Source of the DNA: Corylus avellana
Lineage: Eukaryota; Streptophyta; Magnoliopsida; Fagales; Betulaceae
Reading direction: 5' to 3'
Assembly: GCF_901000735.1 (NCBI RefSeq)
Contig: NC_081542.1
Location: forward strand, 48,580,088-48,644,087
Length of the DNA stretch: 64,000 nt
Shown: piece after piece, positions 37,243 through 48,985 of the stretch
Layout of the letters: each line of letters opens with the position of its first letter
Numbering within the stretch: position 1 is the first letter of the stretch
Notes under the pieces: model-generated
Told to the model about the DNA's origin: nothing
Database searches by the model: none
The model's input: only the letters and a program-made list of their open reading frames with translations
Position numbers and translations under genes: made by a program

Positions 37243-38216
37243 GGCTGGTGTGTGAGACAAAGGAACAACAGGATTAAATAGGTGGTGAGAATGTGGTGCC
37301 CACGATTGATTTGGGGTTGGTGTCATTGTGGGGAAGATTTTAGGCAGCACAAAGACGTGGTTGCACGAGTTTAATTAAGTTAATTGGTTTTTTTTTTTTT
37401 CTAATCTATTAAGTTAATTGGTTGACTTTGCTCGATGAATGCTAAGGCAACTCCAAATGTTAAGCGGATTGTGGAGTTAATTAATTAATTGCCTTAATTA
37501 ACACTCGAGACAGAGATATCATAAAATATTTAATTATTACCAATTCATACTTTATGAGTTTGTTGTATTCATTGGATATGTACGAAAGACCTTTCTGGGG
37601 AGATTTCGAAATATCATATGTGATTGGAAATGTTAAGTGTATCTATTAATCCTGGGAAATTCATTTTAAATGGATGTGATGATGGAAAATTTATTTTAAA
37701 TGGGTAACCAGAAAGGTCTATCTCTTTATTCATTCTCTCTTACCCTTTTATTTTTATTTTATTTTTCTTGGTCTCTTTACTCTAATTACGGAAAACTTAA
37801 AACAAAAACTGGTCAGTTGACCTTAATATCGAGACATAGATGAAGTAAAATTTAATTGAAAGCCAAATAATATTTTTGGTCAAGGCAACATCTACTTCAG
37901 TGTGACGTCTATTTCCTAATTCTATACATTCTTGGGGGGTGGGGGAAGAAAGAAACAATAATGTCTTACTTCCAAAGAACAATAAGATATGCAGAAAAGA
38001 ATTAAATAATTAAAGTAAAGTTATTTTTTATTGGAATAAAGGAGGAAATTTTGTAAGGCCTGCCACATTAGACAATGCAATCAAGATATATACTCTCCAA
38101 TATGGCATATACCAACATTCTGGCTCACGCTCATCTAAACAAAAAAAACAAAACGCTAGTTGATATATTTATTTTTTTTGGGGGCGGCTGTAAGGAGAAA
38201 GGTTAATATTAAACTC
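37243..38216. other. Upstream region of the pectate lyase gene (duplicated)
   Basis: Conserved with 50294-51234 apart from small indels, so it duplicated with the gene. No coding sequence; a 61-codon minus-strand frame (37797-37982) is repeated identically in the other block only because the DNA is. Confidence 0.5.
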
Positions 38217-38488
38217 TACGGACAGAATTTCGGATCAGGATCTATTGAAATTCTTAAGAAATTTTAGTTTCTATAATTTTAGATTTAGGTCGTCCATTTT
38301 TTATTCAATGGTCATTGTTCTGCCACGTGTCCGGCTACTAATAAAATAATATTATTTATTATTTTATTAGTAGTGGGACACGTAGCAGAACAATGACCTT
38401 TAGATGAAAAATGGACGACCTACATTTAAAATTTCAGAAACTGAAATTCTCCTAAGTATTTCAGTGGATCCAGATTGCAGAATCCCCC
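38217..38488. mobile_element. Hairpin MITE, copy in block 1
   Basis: The arms pair nearly throughout: the left arm has aggtcgtccatttttta, ggtcattgttctgcc and acgtgtcc; the right arm has their complements. An AT-only loop (tactaataaaataata and its complement) is at the centre. It is present at the equivalent place in block 2 (51235-51506). The transcript would fold into a ~120-bp stem. Confidence 0.75.
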
Positions 38489-38884
38489 TCCAATTCAAAT
38501 TAAAGGAAAAATAAATAAATTTCCGAAATTTATATATATCCCAGAAAAAAAAAAAAAAAAATTCCTCTTAATTTCATTTCAAATGAAATAAAGAGGAATT
38601 AAACATTTCATTTTCCAATTAAATTTCACAGACCAATCTTGATCGCCTAATGCCAAATAGATTTCTATTAAGATTAATCTGTCAGTGTGAGAGGATATAA
38701 TCACACGGTATAGATTGAAGGTTGGAAAGATATGTCAGCAAAGAGAATTCGAGAAGAAATCCTAGCCGCCCAAGATATATAGAGAGTCAAACTTCCCTAA
38801 AAATACTGAGTAACTATTTCAAAGTCGAATGTCTCAATTTAGCCCACAAGATGAGTTTAGGTAGCTAAAAGGAAATAAAAAAAG

Positions 38885-39055
38885 AGATGCTAGGGGTTAA
38901 TATATATATATATATAGTCAATTTCATCTTACAAATCAACCATTAGATTTGTGGATTTATGTGAATCTTAACCCTACAAATTTAATGGTTGATCTATTAA
39001 ATTTGTAAGAGAATATGAGTCAAATACGAGAAACTTATTAGCCCTTAGCATTTTC
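38885..39055. mobile_element. Hairpin MITE within each STIG1 unit
   Basis: The ends gatgctaggggttaata and the complement of ttattagcccttagcatt pair, with a longer inner stem (cttacaaatcaaccatta versus taatggttgatctattaaa). Also present in units B and C and in block 2 (about 51905-52078), with variable (TA)n next to the left end. Confidence 0.65.
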
Positions 39056-39059
39056 TCAA

Positions 39060-39540
39060 TGGAAAAAAAAAAAAAAATTGTTCTTGAACAAAATAAAATA
39101 CAAGGATTCCGCCAAAAATCTATTAGGATTGACAATTTTTAATACGACCCGCAAAATCGATACAAAATTATAAGGTTAGAGTTTGGCATAAATGGATTTA
39201 GGTCGTAAATGGATTAACCCATGAGTTGACTCATTTATGAAATTATATATATTTTATAGAATAATAAATATATGTTGAAACGGATCAAACATGTCAAACG
39301 GGTTGTATCGTGTTAGGTCAAATGGCTTAACCCATTTGTAACCCATTTATTAAATGGGCCAAGTGGGTCAAGTCGTGTCAGTGCAGGTTGTTCGGGTTTA
39401 TGGGCCAAGGAAAAATAATAATGACTCAAGCATTAGAGGTATTCTCTGTTGGCTCACCCTGACAGGCCTAGCCTCTAGAGCCTTTTTTTCTTAGCATGTG
39501 TTTACAGGTACTCTCCGTCGAGGAAATAGCTAGCATGCAG
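39060..39540. other. Old hAT/LTR-derived sequence downstream of STIG1-A
   Basis: A stretch with gacaatttttaatacgaccc near its left end and iterated gggtt/cgtgtca words resembles a hAT-like MITE relic. It is followed by an LTR-like gcattagagg...ctctccgtcgagg segment. The same sequence follows STIG1-B, -C and -D. Non-coding. Confidence 0.35.
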
Positions 39541-39827
39541 ATTCCAGCTTCATCAAAGATTATAATGAATAAATTTACATGAATTATATATAAAACCCTT
39601 ACAACTTACACCAAAACAAGAATATCTAATGAACAAATAGCGAATTAAGTACATAATTAAACTAACGAAAGGAATAACAAAACGGGCCAAGCTCATCAAA
39701 TGATGATGGCTCACAATAACAAATTCATATATAGCTTTATATACTGAAGCACTTTCTATTATAGATATATAGCTGCACAAATGAATCAATCCTGATTAAC
39801 TGCTTTGGAGTTGGGTGTCTTCTTTAA

Positions 39828-40259
39828 TTACGCATAGCTGCACATCCCATACACACACGAGCTCCCTTTCTTGCACTTGTTGCCGCAGCTTCCACAATGC
39901 ATTTCGTTGGACATGGGGCTCACACACTTGCCTTGGCAGCAAATCTTTGAGTAGCTACATTTTTTCCCACACCGCCCACAGTTGAGCCTGTCTGCCGTCA
40001 AATTAACGCATTTCTTCTGGCAGCAATGAGGCCCCGCGCTGCCCTTGGCAAGGCAAACCGAAGGGTACTTGTCACATGTCTTCACCACCCGGACCGATTT
40101 CTGACTCCTCTGAGCAAGGAAGCGGCTTGTCCCTCGGAGAGAAGTTGCTGATGCTTCTTTTTCTTCTTCTTCTTCTTCTTGAGATGGTGTGGCGGGAATT
40201 AGAGTAATGGCCGAAGCCATGAGAATGGCAAGCACAAAGAATGTCTTCAGGGACATCAT
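39828..40259 (-). CDS. STIG1-like: STIG1-type secreted cysteine-rich peptide, copy A, 143 aa
   Basis: Intronless member of the Stigma-specific protein 1 family (PF04885), secreted peptides that act extracellularly; tomato STIG1 promotes pollen tube growth through a pollen receptor kinase and Arabidopsis GRI acts in cell-death signalling. Residues 1 to about 22 are a signal peptide; 27-35 an acidic Glu run; SLRGTSRFLAQ (40-50) the conserved link; 62-140 the domain with 16 Cys (C62 to C140, including CC pairs at 79-80 and 107-108 and three CGxCG-type motifs). One N-glycosylation site is at N86. The ATG ATG start at 40259 follows a TATA box 105 bp upstream. Protein identical to copy C. Confidence 0.95.
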   Translation of the reverse strand: MMSLKTFFVLAILMASAITLIPATPSQEEEEEEKEASATSLRGTSRFLAQRSQKSVRVVKTCDKYPSVCLAKGSAGPHCCQKKCVNLTADRLNCGRCGKKCSYSKICCQGKCVSPMSNEMHCGSCGNKCKKGSSCVYGMCSYA

Positions 40260-40363
40260 GTCTTGTGGGTTTGCGTAAGAGGAAAGGAAGTGGGAATTAA
40301 TGAAGAAAATCGAGAGAGAATTTGAATGGTTTGGATGGAAAGAATGGAGGGAATTGTAGAGGG

Positions 40364-40371
40364 TATTTATA
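40364..40371 (-). promoter_or_regulatory. TATA box of STIG1-A
   Basis: TATAAATA on the minus strand, about 105 bp before the ATG, leaving a leader of about 70-75 nt. The equivalent box is kept in all copies. Confidence 0.7.
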
Positions 40372-41483
40372 GAGAAAATAAAATGGAGGCTGAAGGAGGT
40401 AAACGTGTTGGGTTGAAAAAGAAAGAAATGCTATAGTTTAGTGTGAGTGGGATGGTCTAATTCAACGGCCACATAGCCATAGGATTCAAGTAAACGAAGG
40501 TCAGGCTTCGAAAGAAAGAAATATTAAACTCAAAATTAGGTGACATTAATATTGTCGAAGGTGTCAGGTAATAGTTAGGCAGGTGATGAGGCTCCTCGAT
40601 CGATCTCCTTAATTACCAATTAAGCAATTCCTTATGGTTTTGCATTTGTGAGAAAACATGAAAACGTACTCCCACGATATTTGACCAATTGGTTTCACAC
40701 CTCTATATAGTTCAATCTCTTCTCATATTCCACACTTTAAATCCCTCGATCTACACACTCAAAAAATCCGACAAAAAGAGAGAGTCCTATATTGTGTGTT
40801 ACTCTTCCTTCACGTGCTTTAAGGCACACTTTTGTTTAACAGCTAGAAGAATCAAATGGATAATCCGGTTCGGGTCCATTCGTGTCGACTTGAATTAAAC
40901 CGTTTGATGAACGTGTCAACTCGCTTAACTCATAGGTAATCCGCATACTCGATATAAAATATAATTAATTATATTATTTTTTACAATTAAAAAATAAAAC
41001 CTTAAAAGAGTAAAAGGCTAAAAGTATTCCACTGTAACACCGCCGCTTCTCACCCTTCTCTTATTCTCATGCATTTTTAATAAAGCATTTAAAAATACAT
41101 GTAAGTCTCAACAGCATTATTGTAATTAATTACCATCATTGTTTGTAATACGTAATCATCAAACTTTGAGCCTGATTGTACGTAGTATGTAGTCATCTAG
41201 CAACCAAGTAAAGAAAATAGTGCAGCTGTTAACTTTGTCTATGTAACTTTTAAATTTTTATACAGTTAAAATGGGCAGTGTTTGGTTCAACCCAACATGG
41301 CATATTTATTTAATGAGTTGTGCATGTCGGATCGGTTCAACTCAACACAAACTATTTATCAAACATATTGTATAGATTAGATCATGTCACCCGAATTGCT
41401 AGCTCTAGTTACAAGCACTACAAAGAATTCAGGTCTTAGGGACGCTTGGCATAGGGTCGTTTTAACAAAACAACCTCGCCATG
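40372..41483. other. Upstream region of STIG1-A, no other gene
   Basis: Promoter and spacer DNA. The plus-strand 69-codon frame at 40689-40898 recurs in units B and C only because the units are near-identical; it is altered in block 2. A hAT-like relic end (complement tagctagcaattcggg) lies at about 41275-41410. Confidence 0.5.
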
Positions 41484-41500
41484 AATCTAGATAATAAAAA
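41481..41500 (+). other. Repeat junction A/B with filler sequence
   Basis: Between the end of unit A homology (cctcgccatg) and the start of unit B (aagaaatcctagcc) lies a short filler. Together with the atg it reads atgaatctagataataa, identical over 17 bp to 48207-48223 in the spacer 1.2 kb further along the ancestral block. Confidence 0.8.
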
Positions 41501-42581
41501 AAGAAATCCTAGCCGCCCAAGATATATAGAGAGTCAAACTTCCCCGAAAATACTGAGTTACTATTTCAAAGTCGAATGTCTCAATTTAGCCCACAAGATG
41601 AGTTTAGGTTGCTAAAAGGAAATAAAAAAAGAGATGCTGGGGGTTAATATATATATATATAGTCAATTTCATCTTACAAATCAACCATTAGATTTGTGGA
41701 TTTATGTGAATCTTAACCCTACAAATTTAATGGTTGATCTATTAAATTTGTAAGAGAATATGAGTCAAATACGAGAAACTTATTAGCCCTTAGCATTTTC
41801 TCAATGGAAAAAAAAAAAAAAAAAAAAAAAATTGTTCTTGAACAAAATAAAATACAAGGATTCCGCCAAAAATCTATTAGAATTGGCAATTTTTAATACG
41901 GCCCGCAAAATCGATACAAAATTATAAGGTTAGAGTTTGGCATAAATGGATTTAGGTCGTAAATGGATTAACCCATGAGTTGACTCATTTATGAAATTAT
42001 ATATATTTTATAGAATAATAAATATATGTTGAAACGGATCAAACATGTCAAACGGGTTGTATCGTGTTAGGTCAAATGGCTTAACCCATTTGTAACCCAT
42101 TTATTAAATGGGCCAAGTGGGTCAAGTCGTGTCAGTGCAGGTTGTTCGGGTTTATGGGCCAAGGAAAAATAATAATGACTCAAGCATTAGAGGTATTCTC
42201 TGTTGGCTCACCCTGACAGGCCTAGCCTCTAGAGCCTTTTTTTCTTAGCATGTGTTTACAGGTACTCTCCGTCGAGGAAATAGCTAGCATGCAGATTCCA
42301 GCTTCATCAAAGATTATAATGATTAAATTTACATGAATTATACATAAAACCCTTACAACTTACACCAAAACAAGAATATCTAATGAACAAATAGCGAATT
42401 AAGTACATAATTAAACTAACGAAAGGAATAACAAAACGGGCCAAGCTCATCAAATGATGATGGCTCACAATAACAAATTCATATATAGCTTTATATACTG
42501 AAGCACTTTCTATTATAGATATATAGCTGCACAAATGAATCAATCCTGATTAACTGCTTTGGAGTTGGGTGTCTTCTTTAA

Positions 42582-43013
42582 TTACGCATAGCTGCACATC
42601 CCATACACACACGTGCTCCCTTTCTTGCACTTGTTGCCGCAGCTTCCACAATGCATTTCGTTGGACATGGGGCTCACACACTTGCCTTGGCAGCAAATCT
42701 TTGAGTAGCTACATTTTTTCCCACACCGCCCACAGTTGAGCCTGTCTGCCGTCAAATTAACGCATTTCTTCTGGCAGCAATGAGGCCCCGCGCTGCCCTT
42801 GGCAAGGCAAACCGAAGGGTACTTGTCACATGTCTTCACCACCCGGACCGATTTCTGACTCCTCTGAGCAAGGAAGCGGCTTGTCCCTCGGAGAGAAGTT
42901 GCTGATGCTTCTTTTTCTTCTTCTTCTTCTTCTTGAGATGGTGTGGCGGGAATTAGAGTAATGGCCGAAGCCATGAGAATGGCAAGCACAAAGAATGTCT
43001 TCAGGGACATCAT
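42582..43013 (-). CDS. STIG1-like: STIG1-type secreted cysteine-rich peptide, copy B, 143 aa
   Basis: Same gene structure as copy A, with one amino-acid change: S134T, between two conserved cysteines near the C-terminus (GSTC instead of GSSC). Signal peptide, Glu-rich prodomain, SLRGTSRFLAQ link and all 16 Cys are intact. Promoter and 3' flank are those of the 2754-bp unit, so expression is expected to match copies A and C. Confidence 0.95.
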   Translation of the reverse strand: MMSLKTFFVLAILMASAITLIPATPSQEEEEEEKEASATSLRGTSRFLAQRSQKSVRVVKTCDKYPSVCLAKGSAGPHCCQKKCVNLTADRLNCGRCGKKCSYSKICCQGKCVSPMSNEMHCGSCGNKCKKGSTCVYGMCSYA

Positions 43014-43117
43014 GTCTTGTGGGTTTGCGTAAGAGGAAAGGAAGTGGGAATTAATGAAGAAAATCGAGAGAGAATTTGAATGGTTTGGATGGAAAGAATG
43101 GAGGGAATTGTAGAGGG

Positions 43118-43125
43118 TATTTATA
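43118..43125 (-). promoter_or_regulatory. TATA box of STIG1-B
   Basis: TATAAATA on the minus strand at the same distance from the ATG as in copy A. Confidence 0.7.
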
Positions 43126-44234
43126 GAGAAAATAAAATGGAGGCTGAAGGAGGTAAACGTGTTGGGTTGAAAAAGAAAGAAATGCTATAGTTTAGTGTGA
43201 GTGGGATGGTCTAATTCAACGGCCACATAGCCATAGGATTCAAGTAAACGAAGGTCAGGCTTCGAAAGAAAGAAATATTAAACTCAAAATTAGGTGACAT
43301 TAATATTGTCGAAGGTGTCAGGTAATAGTTAGGCAGGTGATGAGGCTCCTCGATCGATCTCCTTAATTACCAATTAAGCAATTCCTTATGGTTTTGCATT
43401 TGTGAGAAAACATGAAAACGTACTCCCACGATATTTGACCAATTGGTTTCACACCTCTATATAGTTCAATCTCTTCTCATATTCCACACTTTAAATCCCT
43501 CGATCTACACACTCAAAAAATCCGACAAAAAGAGAGAGTCCTATATTGTGTGTTACTCTTCCTTCACGTGCTTTAAGGCACACTTTTGTTTAACAGCTAG
43601 AAGAATCAAATGGATAATCCGGTTCGGGTCCATTCGTGTCGACTTGAATTAAACCGTTTGATGAACGTGTCAACTCGCTTAACTCATAGGTAATCCGCAT
43701 ACTCGATATAAAATATAATTAATTATATTATTTTTTACAATTAAAAAATAAAACCTTAAAAGAGTAAAAGGCTAAAAGTATTCCACTGTAACACCGCCGC
43801 TTCTCACCCTTCTCTTATTCTCATGCATTTTTAATAAAGCATTTAAAAATACATGTAAGTCTCAACAGCATTATTGTAATTAATTACCATCATTGTTTGT
43901 AATACGTAATCATCAAACTTTGAGCCTGATTGTACGTAGTATGTAGTCATCTAGCAACCAAGTAAAGAAAATAGTGCAGCTGTTAACTTTGTCTATGTAA
44001 CTTTTAAATTTTTATACAGTTAAAATGGGCAGTGTTTGGTTCAACCCAACATGGCATATTTATTTAATGAGTTGTGCATGTCGGATCGGTTCAACTCAAC
44101 ACAAACTATTTATCAAACATATTGTATAGATTAGATCATGTCACCCGAATTGCTAGCTCTAGTTACAAGCACTACAAAGAATTCAGGTCTTAGGGACGCT
44201 TGGCATAGGGTCGTTTTAACAAAACAACCTCGCC

Positions 44235-44254
44235 ATGAATCTAGATAATAAAAA
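44235..44254 (+). other. Repeat junction B/C with the same filler sequence
   Basis: Identical to the A/B junction (41481-41500), showing that the original two-copy junction was itself copied when the array grew to three. Confidence 0.8.
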
Positions 44255-45335
44255 AAGAAATCCTAGCCGCCCAAGATATATAGAGAGTCAAACTTCCCCG
44301 AAAATACTGAGTTACTATTTCAAAGTCGAATGTCTCAATTTAGCCCACAAGATGAGTTTAGGTTGCTAAAAGGAAATAAAAAAAGAGATGCTGGGGGTTA
44401 ATATATATATATATAGTCAATTTCATCTTACAAATCAACCATTAGATTTGTGGATTTATGTGAATCTTAACCCTACAAATTTAATGGTTGATCTATTAAA
44501 TTTGTAAGAGAATATGAGTCAAATACGAGAAACTTATTAGCCCTTAGCATTTTCTCAATGGAAAAAAAAAAAAAAAAAAAAAAAATTGTTCTTGAACAAA
44601 ATAAAATACAAGGATTCCGCCAAAAATCTATTAGAATTGGCAATTTTTAATACGGCCCGCAAAATCGATACAAAATTATAAGGTTAGAGTTTGGCATAAA
44701 TGGATTTAGGTCGTAAATGGATTAACCCATGAGTTGACTCATTTATGAAATTATATATATTTTATAGAATAATAAATATATGTTGAAACGGATCAAACAT
44801 GTCAAACGGGTTGTATCGTGTTAGGTCAAATGGCTTAACCCATTTGTAACCCATTTATTAAATGGGCCAAGTGGGTCAAGTCGTGTCAGTGCAGGTTGTT
44901 CGGGTTTATGGGCCAAGGAAAAATAATAATGACTCAAGCATTAGAGGTATTCTCTGTTGGCTCACCCTGACAGGCCTAGCCTCTAGAGCCTTTTTTTCTT
45001 AGCATGTGTTTACAGGTACTCTCCGTCGAGGAAATAGCTAGCATGCAGATTCCAGCTTCATCAAAGATTATAATGATTAAATTTACATGAATTATACATA
45101 AAACCCTTACAACTTACACCAAAACAAGAATATCTAATGAACAAATAGCGAATTAAGTACATAATTAAACTAACGAAAGGAATAACAAAACGGGCCAAGC
45201 TCATCAAATGATGATGGCTCACAATAACAAATTCATATATAGCTTTATATACTGAAGCACTTTCTATTATAGATATATAGCTGCACAAATGAATCAATCC
45301 TGATTAACTGCTTTGGAGTTGGGTGTCTTCTTTAA

Positions 45336-45767
45336 TTACGCATAGCTGCACATCCCATACACACAAGAGCTCCCTTTCTTGCACTTGTTGCCGCAGCTTC
45401 CACAATGCATTTCGTTGGACATGGGGCTCACACACTTGCCTTGGCAGCAAATCTTTGAGTAGCTACATTTTTTCCCACACCGCCCACAGTTGAGCCTGTC
45501 TGCCGTCAAATTAACGCATTTCTTCTGGCAGCAATGAGGCCCCGCGCTGCCCTTGGCAAGGCAAACCGAAGGGTACTTGTCACATGTCTTCACCACCCGG
45601 ACCGATTTCTGACTCCTCTGAGCAAGGAAGCGGCTTGTCCCTCGGAGAGAAGTTGCTGATGCTTCTTTTTCTTCTTCTTCTTCTTCTTGAGATGGTGTGG
45701 CGGGAATTAGAGTAATGGCCGAAGCCATGAGAATGGCAAGCACAAAGAATGTCTTCAGGGACATCAT
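45336..45767 (-). CDS. STIG1-like: STIG1-type secreted cysteine-rich peptide, copy C, 143 aa
   Basis: Protein identical to copy A; the DNA differs at codon 134 (TCT here, TCG in A, ACG in B), so that one codon has three states in three copies. Signal peptide, acidic prodomain, 16-Cys domain and TATA box (45872-45879) are intact. Confidence 0.95.
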   Translation of the reverse strand: MMSLKTFFVLAILMASAITLIPATPSQEEEEEEKEASATSLRGTSRFLAQRSQKSVRVVKTCDKYPSVCLAKGSAGPHCCQKKCVNLTADRLNCGRCGKKCSYSKICCQGKCVSPMSNEMHCGSCGNKCKKGSSCVYGMCSYA

Positions 45768-45871
45768 GTCTTGTGGGTTTGCGTAAGAGGAAAGGAAGTG
45801 GGAATTAATGAAGAAAATCGAGAGAGAATTTGAATGGTTTGGATGGAAAGAATGGAGGGAATTGTAGAGGG

Positions 45872-45879
45872 TATTTATA
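45872..45879 (-). promoter_or_regulatory. TATA box of STIG1-C
   Basis: TATAAATA on the minus strand, position conserved with the other copies. Confidence 0.7.
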
Positions 45880-46991
45880 GAGAAAATAAAATGGAGGCTG
45901 AAGGAGGTAAACGTGTTGGGTTGAAAAAGAAAGAAATGCTATAGTTTAGTGTGAGTGGGATGGTCTAATTCAACGGCCACATAGCCATAGGATTCAAGTA
46001 AACGAAGGTCAGGCTTCGAAAGAAAGAAATATTAAACTCAAAATTAGGTGACATTAATATTGTCGAAGGTGTCAGGTAATAGTTAGGCAGGTGATGAGGC
46101 TCCTCGATCGATCTCCTTAATTACCAATTAAGCAATTCCTTATGGTTTTGCATTTGTGAGAAAACATGAAAACGTACTCCCACGATATTTGACCAATTGG
46201 TTTCACACCTCTATATAGTTCAATCTCTTCTCATATTCCACACTTTAAATCCCTCGATCTACACACTCAAAAAATCCGACAAAAAGAGAGAGTCCTATAT
46301 TGTGTGTTACTCTTCCTTCACGTGCTTTAAGGCACACTTTTGTTTAACAGCTAGAAGAATCAAATGGATAATCCGGTTCGGGTCCATTCGTGTCGACTTG
46401 AATTAAACCGTTTGATGAACGTGTCAACTCGCTTAACTCATAGGTAATCCGCATACTCGATATAAAATATAATTAATTATATTATTTTTTACAATTAAAA
46501 AATAAAACCTTAAAAGAGTAAAAGGCTAAAAGTATTCCACTGTAACACCGCCGCTTCTCACCTTTCTCTTATTCTCATGCATTTTTAATAAAGCATTTAA
46601 AAATACATGTAAGTCTCAACAGCATTATTGTAATTAATTACCATCATTGTTTGTAATACGTAATCATCAAACTTTGAGCCTGATTGTACGTAGTATGTAG
46701 TCATCTAGCAACCAAGTAGAGAAAATAGTGCAGCTGTTAACTTTGTCTTTGTAACTTTTAAATTTTTATACAGTTAAAATGGGCAGTGTTTGGTTCAACC
46801 CAACATGGCATATTTATTTAATGTGTTGTGCATGTCGGATCGGTTCAACTCAACACAAACTATTTGTCAAACATATTGTATAGATTAGATCATGTCACCC
46901 GAATTCCTAGCTCTAGTTACAAGCACTACAAAGAATTCAGGTCTTAGGGACGCTGGGCATAGGGTAGTTTTAACAAAACAACCTCGCCATG

Positions 46992-47155
46992 CGTCATTTT
47001 AATAGTAGAACGATTCTTCTCAGAAGGTGAGGTCGTTTGAACAGTATTACACAGAGACAAATATGTTTTATATATGTACCGATTTTGGAATCGTGTTAAT
47101 TAATTGGTAATGACCTATTGTGATACAAAGTGATCTAAAATAAAATCCTATCCAT

Positions 47156-47188
<33 letters not shown>

Positions 47189-48432
47189 TCATCATTATCA
47201 TATCCTATCAGGATGGTCCGTCTGAAATTGGTCAGCCGTACGCGTACGTAGAGAATGTCAAGCTTGAATTGCAACTCTGGTCTTGCCGTAAGCAGTTTGA
47301 ATTTTTCATTTTCTTGTTCAAAAGCCACGAGACGAGAAAAGCCAGCTGCTTACCTTTATTCCGGACCTAAAAAACCGTTACACAAGCACTTCCTAATTAA
47401 GAGCCTGCTTGGCCTCTCATAAATCTATTTGAATTATAGGTTTGACTAATCCTATCTTATATTTGATGTTCCCCTTTTTCCCACCAAACCAAACAAAACC
47501 AAAAACATTGACTCCCTTTTTTAATGTATCTTAGAGATTTTCTTTTCTCTATTTTTTTTAGTGTTTTATATTTTGGATTGGTTGACGTTGATCAATGTAT
47601 TTGTTTTGAAAACAGAAGATAAAAGTGGGAAGTAAAAAGCTTTAACAAATAAAGTTGGATTATGTGATTTAATGGTTTGATTTGGATCATATCATGTTTA
47701 TAAATATGATCAAACGGTTAGATTAAATTTACATGGCCAGAAATAATTTGGATATATTGCAAGATTAAATCAAGTGACATCTAATAGGAACTAATTAATA
47801 AATTTAATTTAACAATCATAATTAAGTAATGGTTAACAATCCATGTTAGACAACTTATAAGTGAAATCAAACGGTCCAAATTAATTAATGACTGTTAATG
47901 AAAGTTATTTTTTTTCTAATTTCAAAATTAAGCTTTTGTTAATGATCAAACATGAAACTGTTATGATAGTTGTTCAAAAGGTCATGATGATATATTGTTA
48001 ATTAGAAAATATATGATTTATTCTACACCAACAACTCACTCCATGATCATCTTTTGAAGCAAAATCATATTAAGACTTAATAATATAAATCCCCCATCTC
48101 TTTACACCGTCTTAAAAATAGAGAAAAGCATTAACTATGACCAAATCTGATATTTGCATGAAAATCTTCTCCATGTTGACAATGAATTTCTACTAAAGCA
48201 AGCATTATGAATCTAGATAATAACATCCATGATAGAATGAATAACAAAACATCGGCAAAGGGAAAGCCCATCAAATGTTGATGTTGGCTGTCTTTATTAG
48301 ATATACACATTAAAAAAATGTATATATAGCTACAATATTACAACTATTTTGTTGTTCTGATCACTAACAATTAATTCGGGCAGTAAATATGAGAAAGTAT
48401 TTATGAGATTCATCTGCCCGAACAAGTCTTTG
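46992..48432. other. Block 1 spacer
   Basis: No gene. Homologous to 54490-54938 plus 59214-60188 in block 2, where the Copia element interrupts it. A 26-bp poly-A run is at 47161-47186. It ends abruptly against pectate-lyase-derived sequence at about 48432. Confidence 0.7.
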
Positions 48433-48949
48433 ACTGGTCGCATTAATTCACCTGATCATTATGGGAATAATATTGCTACCGGCTCTTTGGCAATTATCAG
48501 AAATTGATCAGTTTCCCTCTCACCTGGCCATCCTCTCAACAAGGCCAGCACCAAAACGGTTAAAGACTATTGTTCAGTATTTGCATCATTGTGTCCAAGC
48601 AACATCACCTGTCATGTAACACACAACTTGCACAATTTTGTTACTCATTTGAAATAGAAATTACCACATCCTTCAACTTCTAAGATAATTAATTAATGAC
48701 ACTATTGATAGGGGCAATTTTTATTTTTTTTTATTATTATTTTTTTTTTAATTTTTATTGAAAGGTGTTTTACGTGGAAACATATTTATTGAATCAGAGA
48801 GCCGTTCAAAAAAAAAAAAAGATTTGAACTGGAGAGGAACTAGTTCCTTATAATTTGAAAAAAGAACCGGGGTATCCCAATACATATATTATATGTAGAA
48901 AACGAAACTATTAATTATAACCTCAATTAATTCCTTCGACCAATGCCTA

Positions 48950-48957
<8 letters not shown>

Positions 48958-48985
<28 letters not shown>

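Larger units (their letters stand above)
38754..41500 (+). repeat. STIG1 tandem unit A
   Basis: First of three near-identical units (A 38754-41500, B 41501-44254, C 44255-46991). The STIG1 coding sequences are exactly 2754 bp apart (39828, 42582, 45336). Each unit holds the STIG1 gene, its promoter, a hairpin MITE (38885-39055 in A) and degenerate LTR/hAT-like sequence. Unit A's left part differs from B and C at several sites, but its right part matches B. Confidence 0.92.
41501..44254 (+). repeat. STIG1 tandem unit B
   Basis: Left part is the same as unit C (ggttgctaaaag, shorter TA run, longer poly-A), right part the same as unit A. This hybrid structure is what unequal crossing-over between neighbours produces. 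Confidence 0.92.
44255..46991 (+). repeat. STIG1 tandem unit C
   Basis: Left part identical to unit B. The right end diverges from A and B (for example accaagtagagaaaat, tttgtctttgt) towards the block 2 sequence and continues into the unduplicated spacer (cgccatgcgtcatttt), so it carries the original right border. Confidence 0.92.

Noticed and set aside
37242..37350. Upstream in-frame ATG extending the pectate lyase by 36 codons
   Set aside because: The extension is Pro/His-rich and would bury the signal peptide; the ATG at 37242 directly opens it.
39553..39789. 78-codon minus-strand ORF recurring downstream of every STIG1 copy (also 42307, 45061, 52578)
   Set aside because: It lies in the 3' flank of STIG1, is repeated only because the DNA is duplicated, has no domain or signal peptide logic, and in block 2 its changes are mostly amino-acid altering.
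40689..40898. 69-codon plus-strand ORF identical in units A, B and C
   Set aside because: Same reason; the block 2 equivalent is altered by small indels, so it is not under coding constraint.
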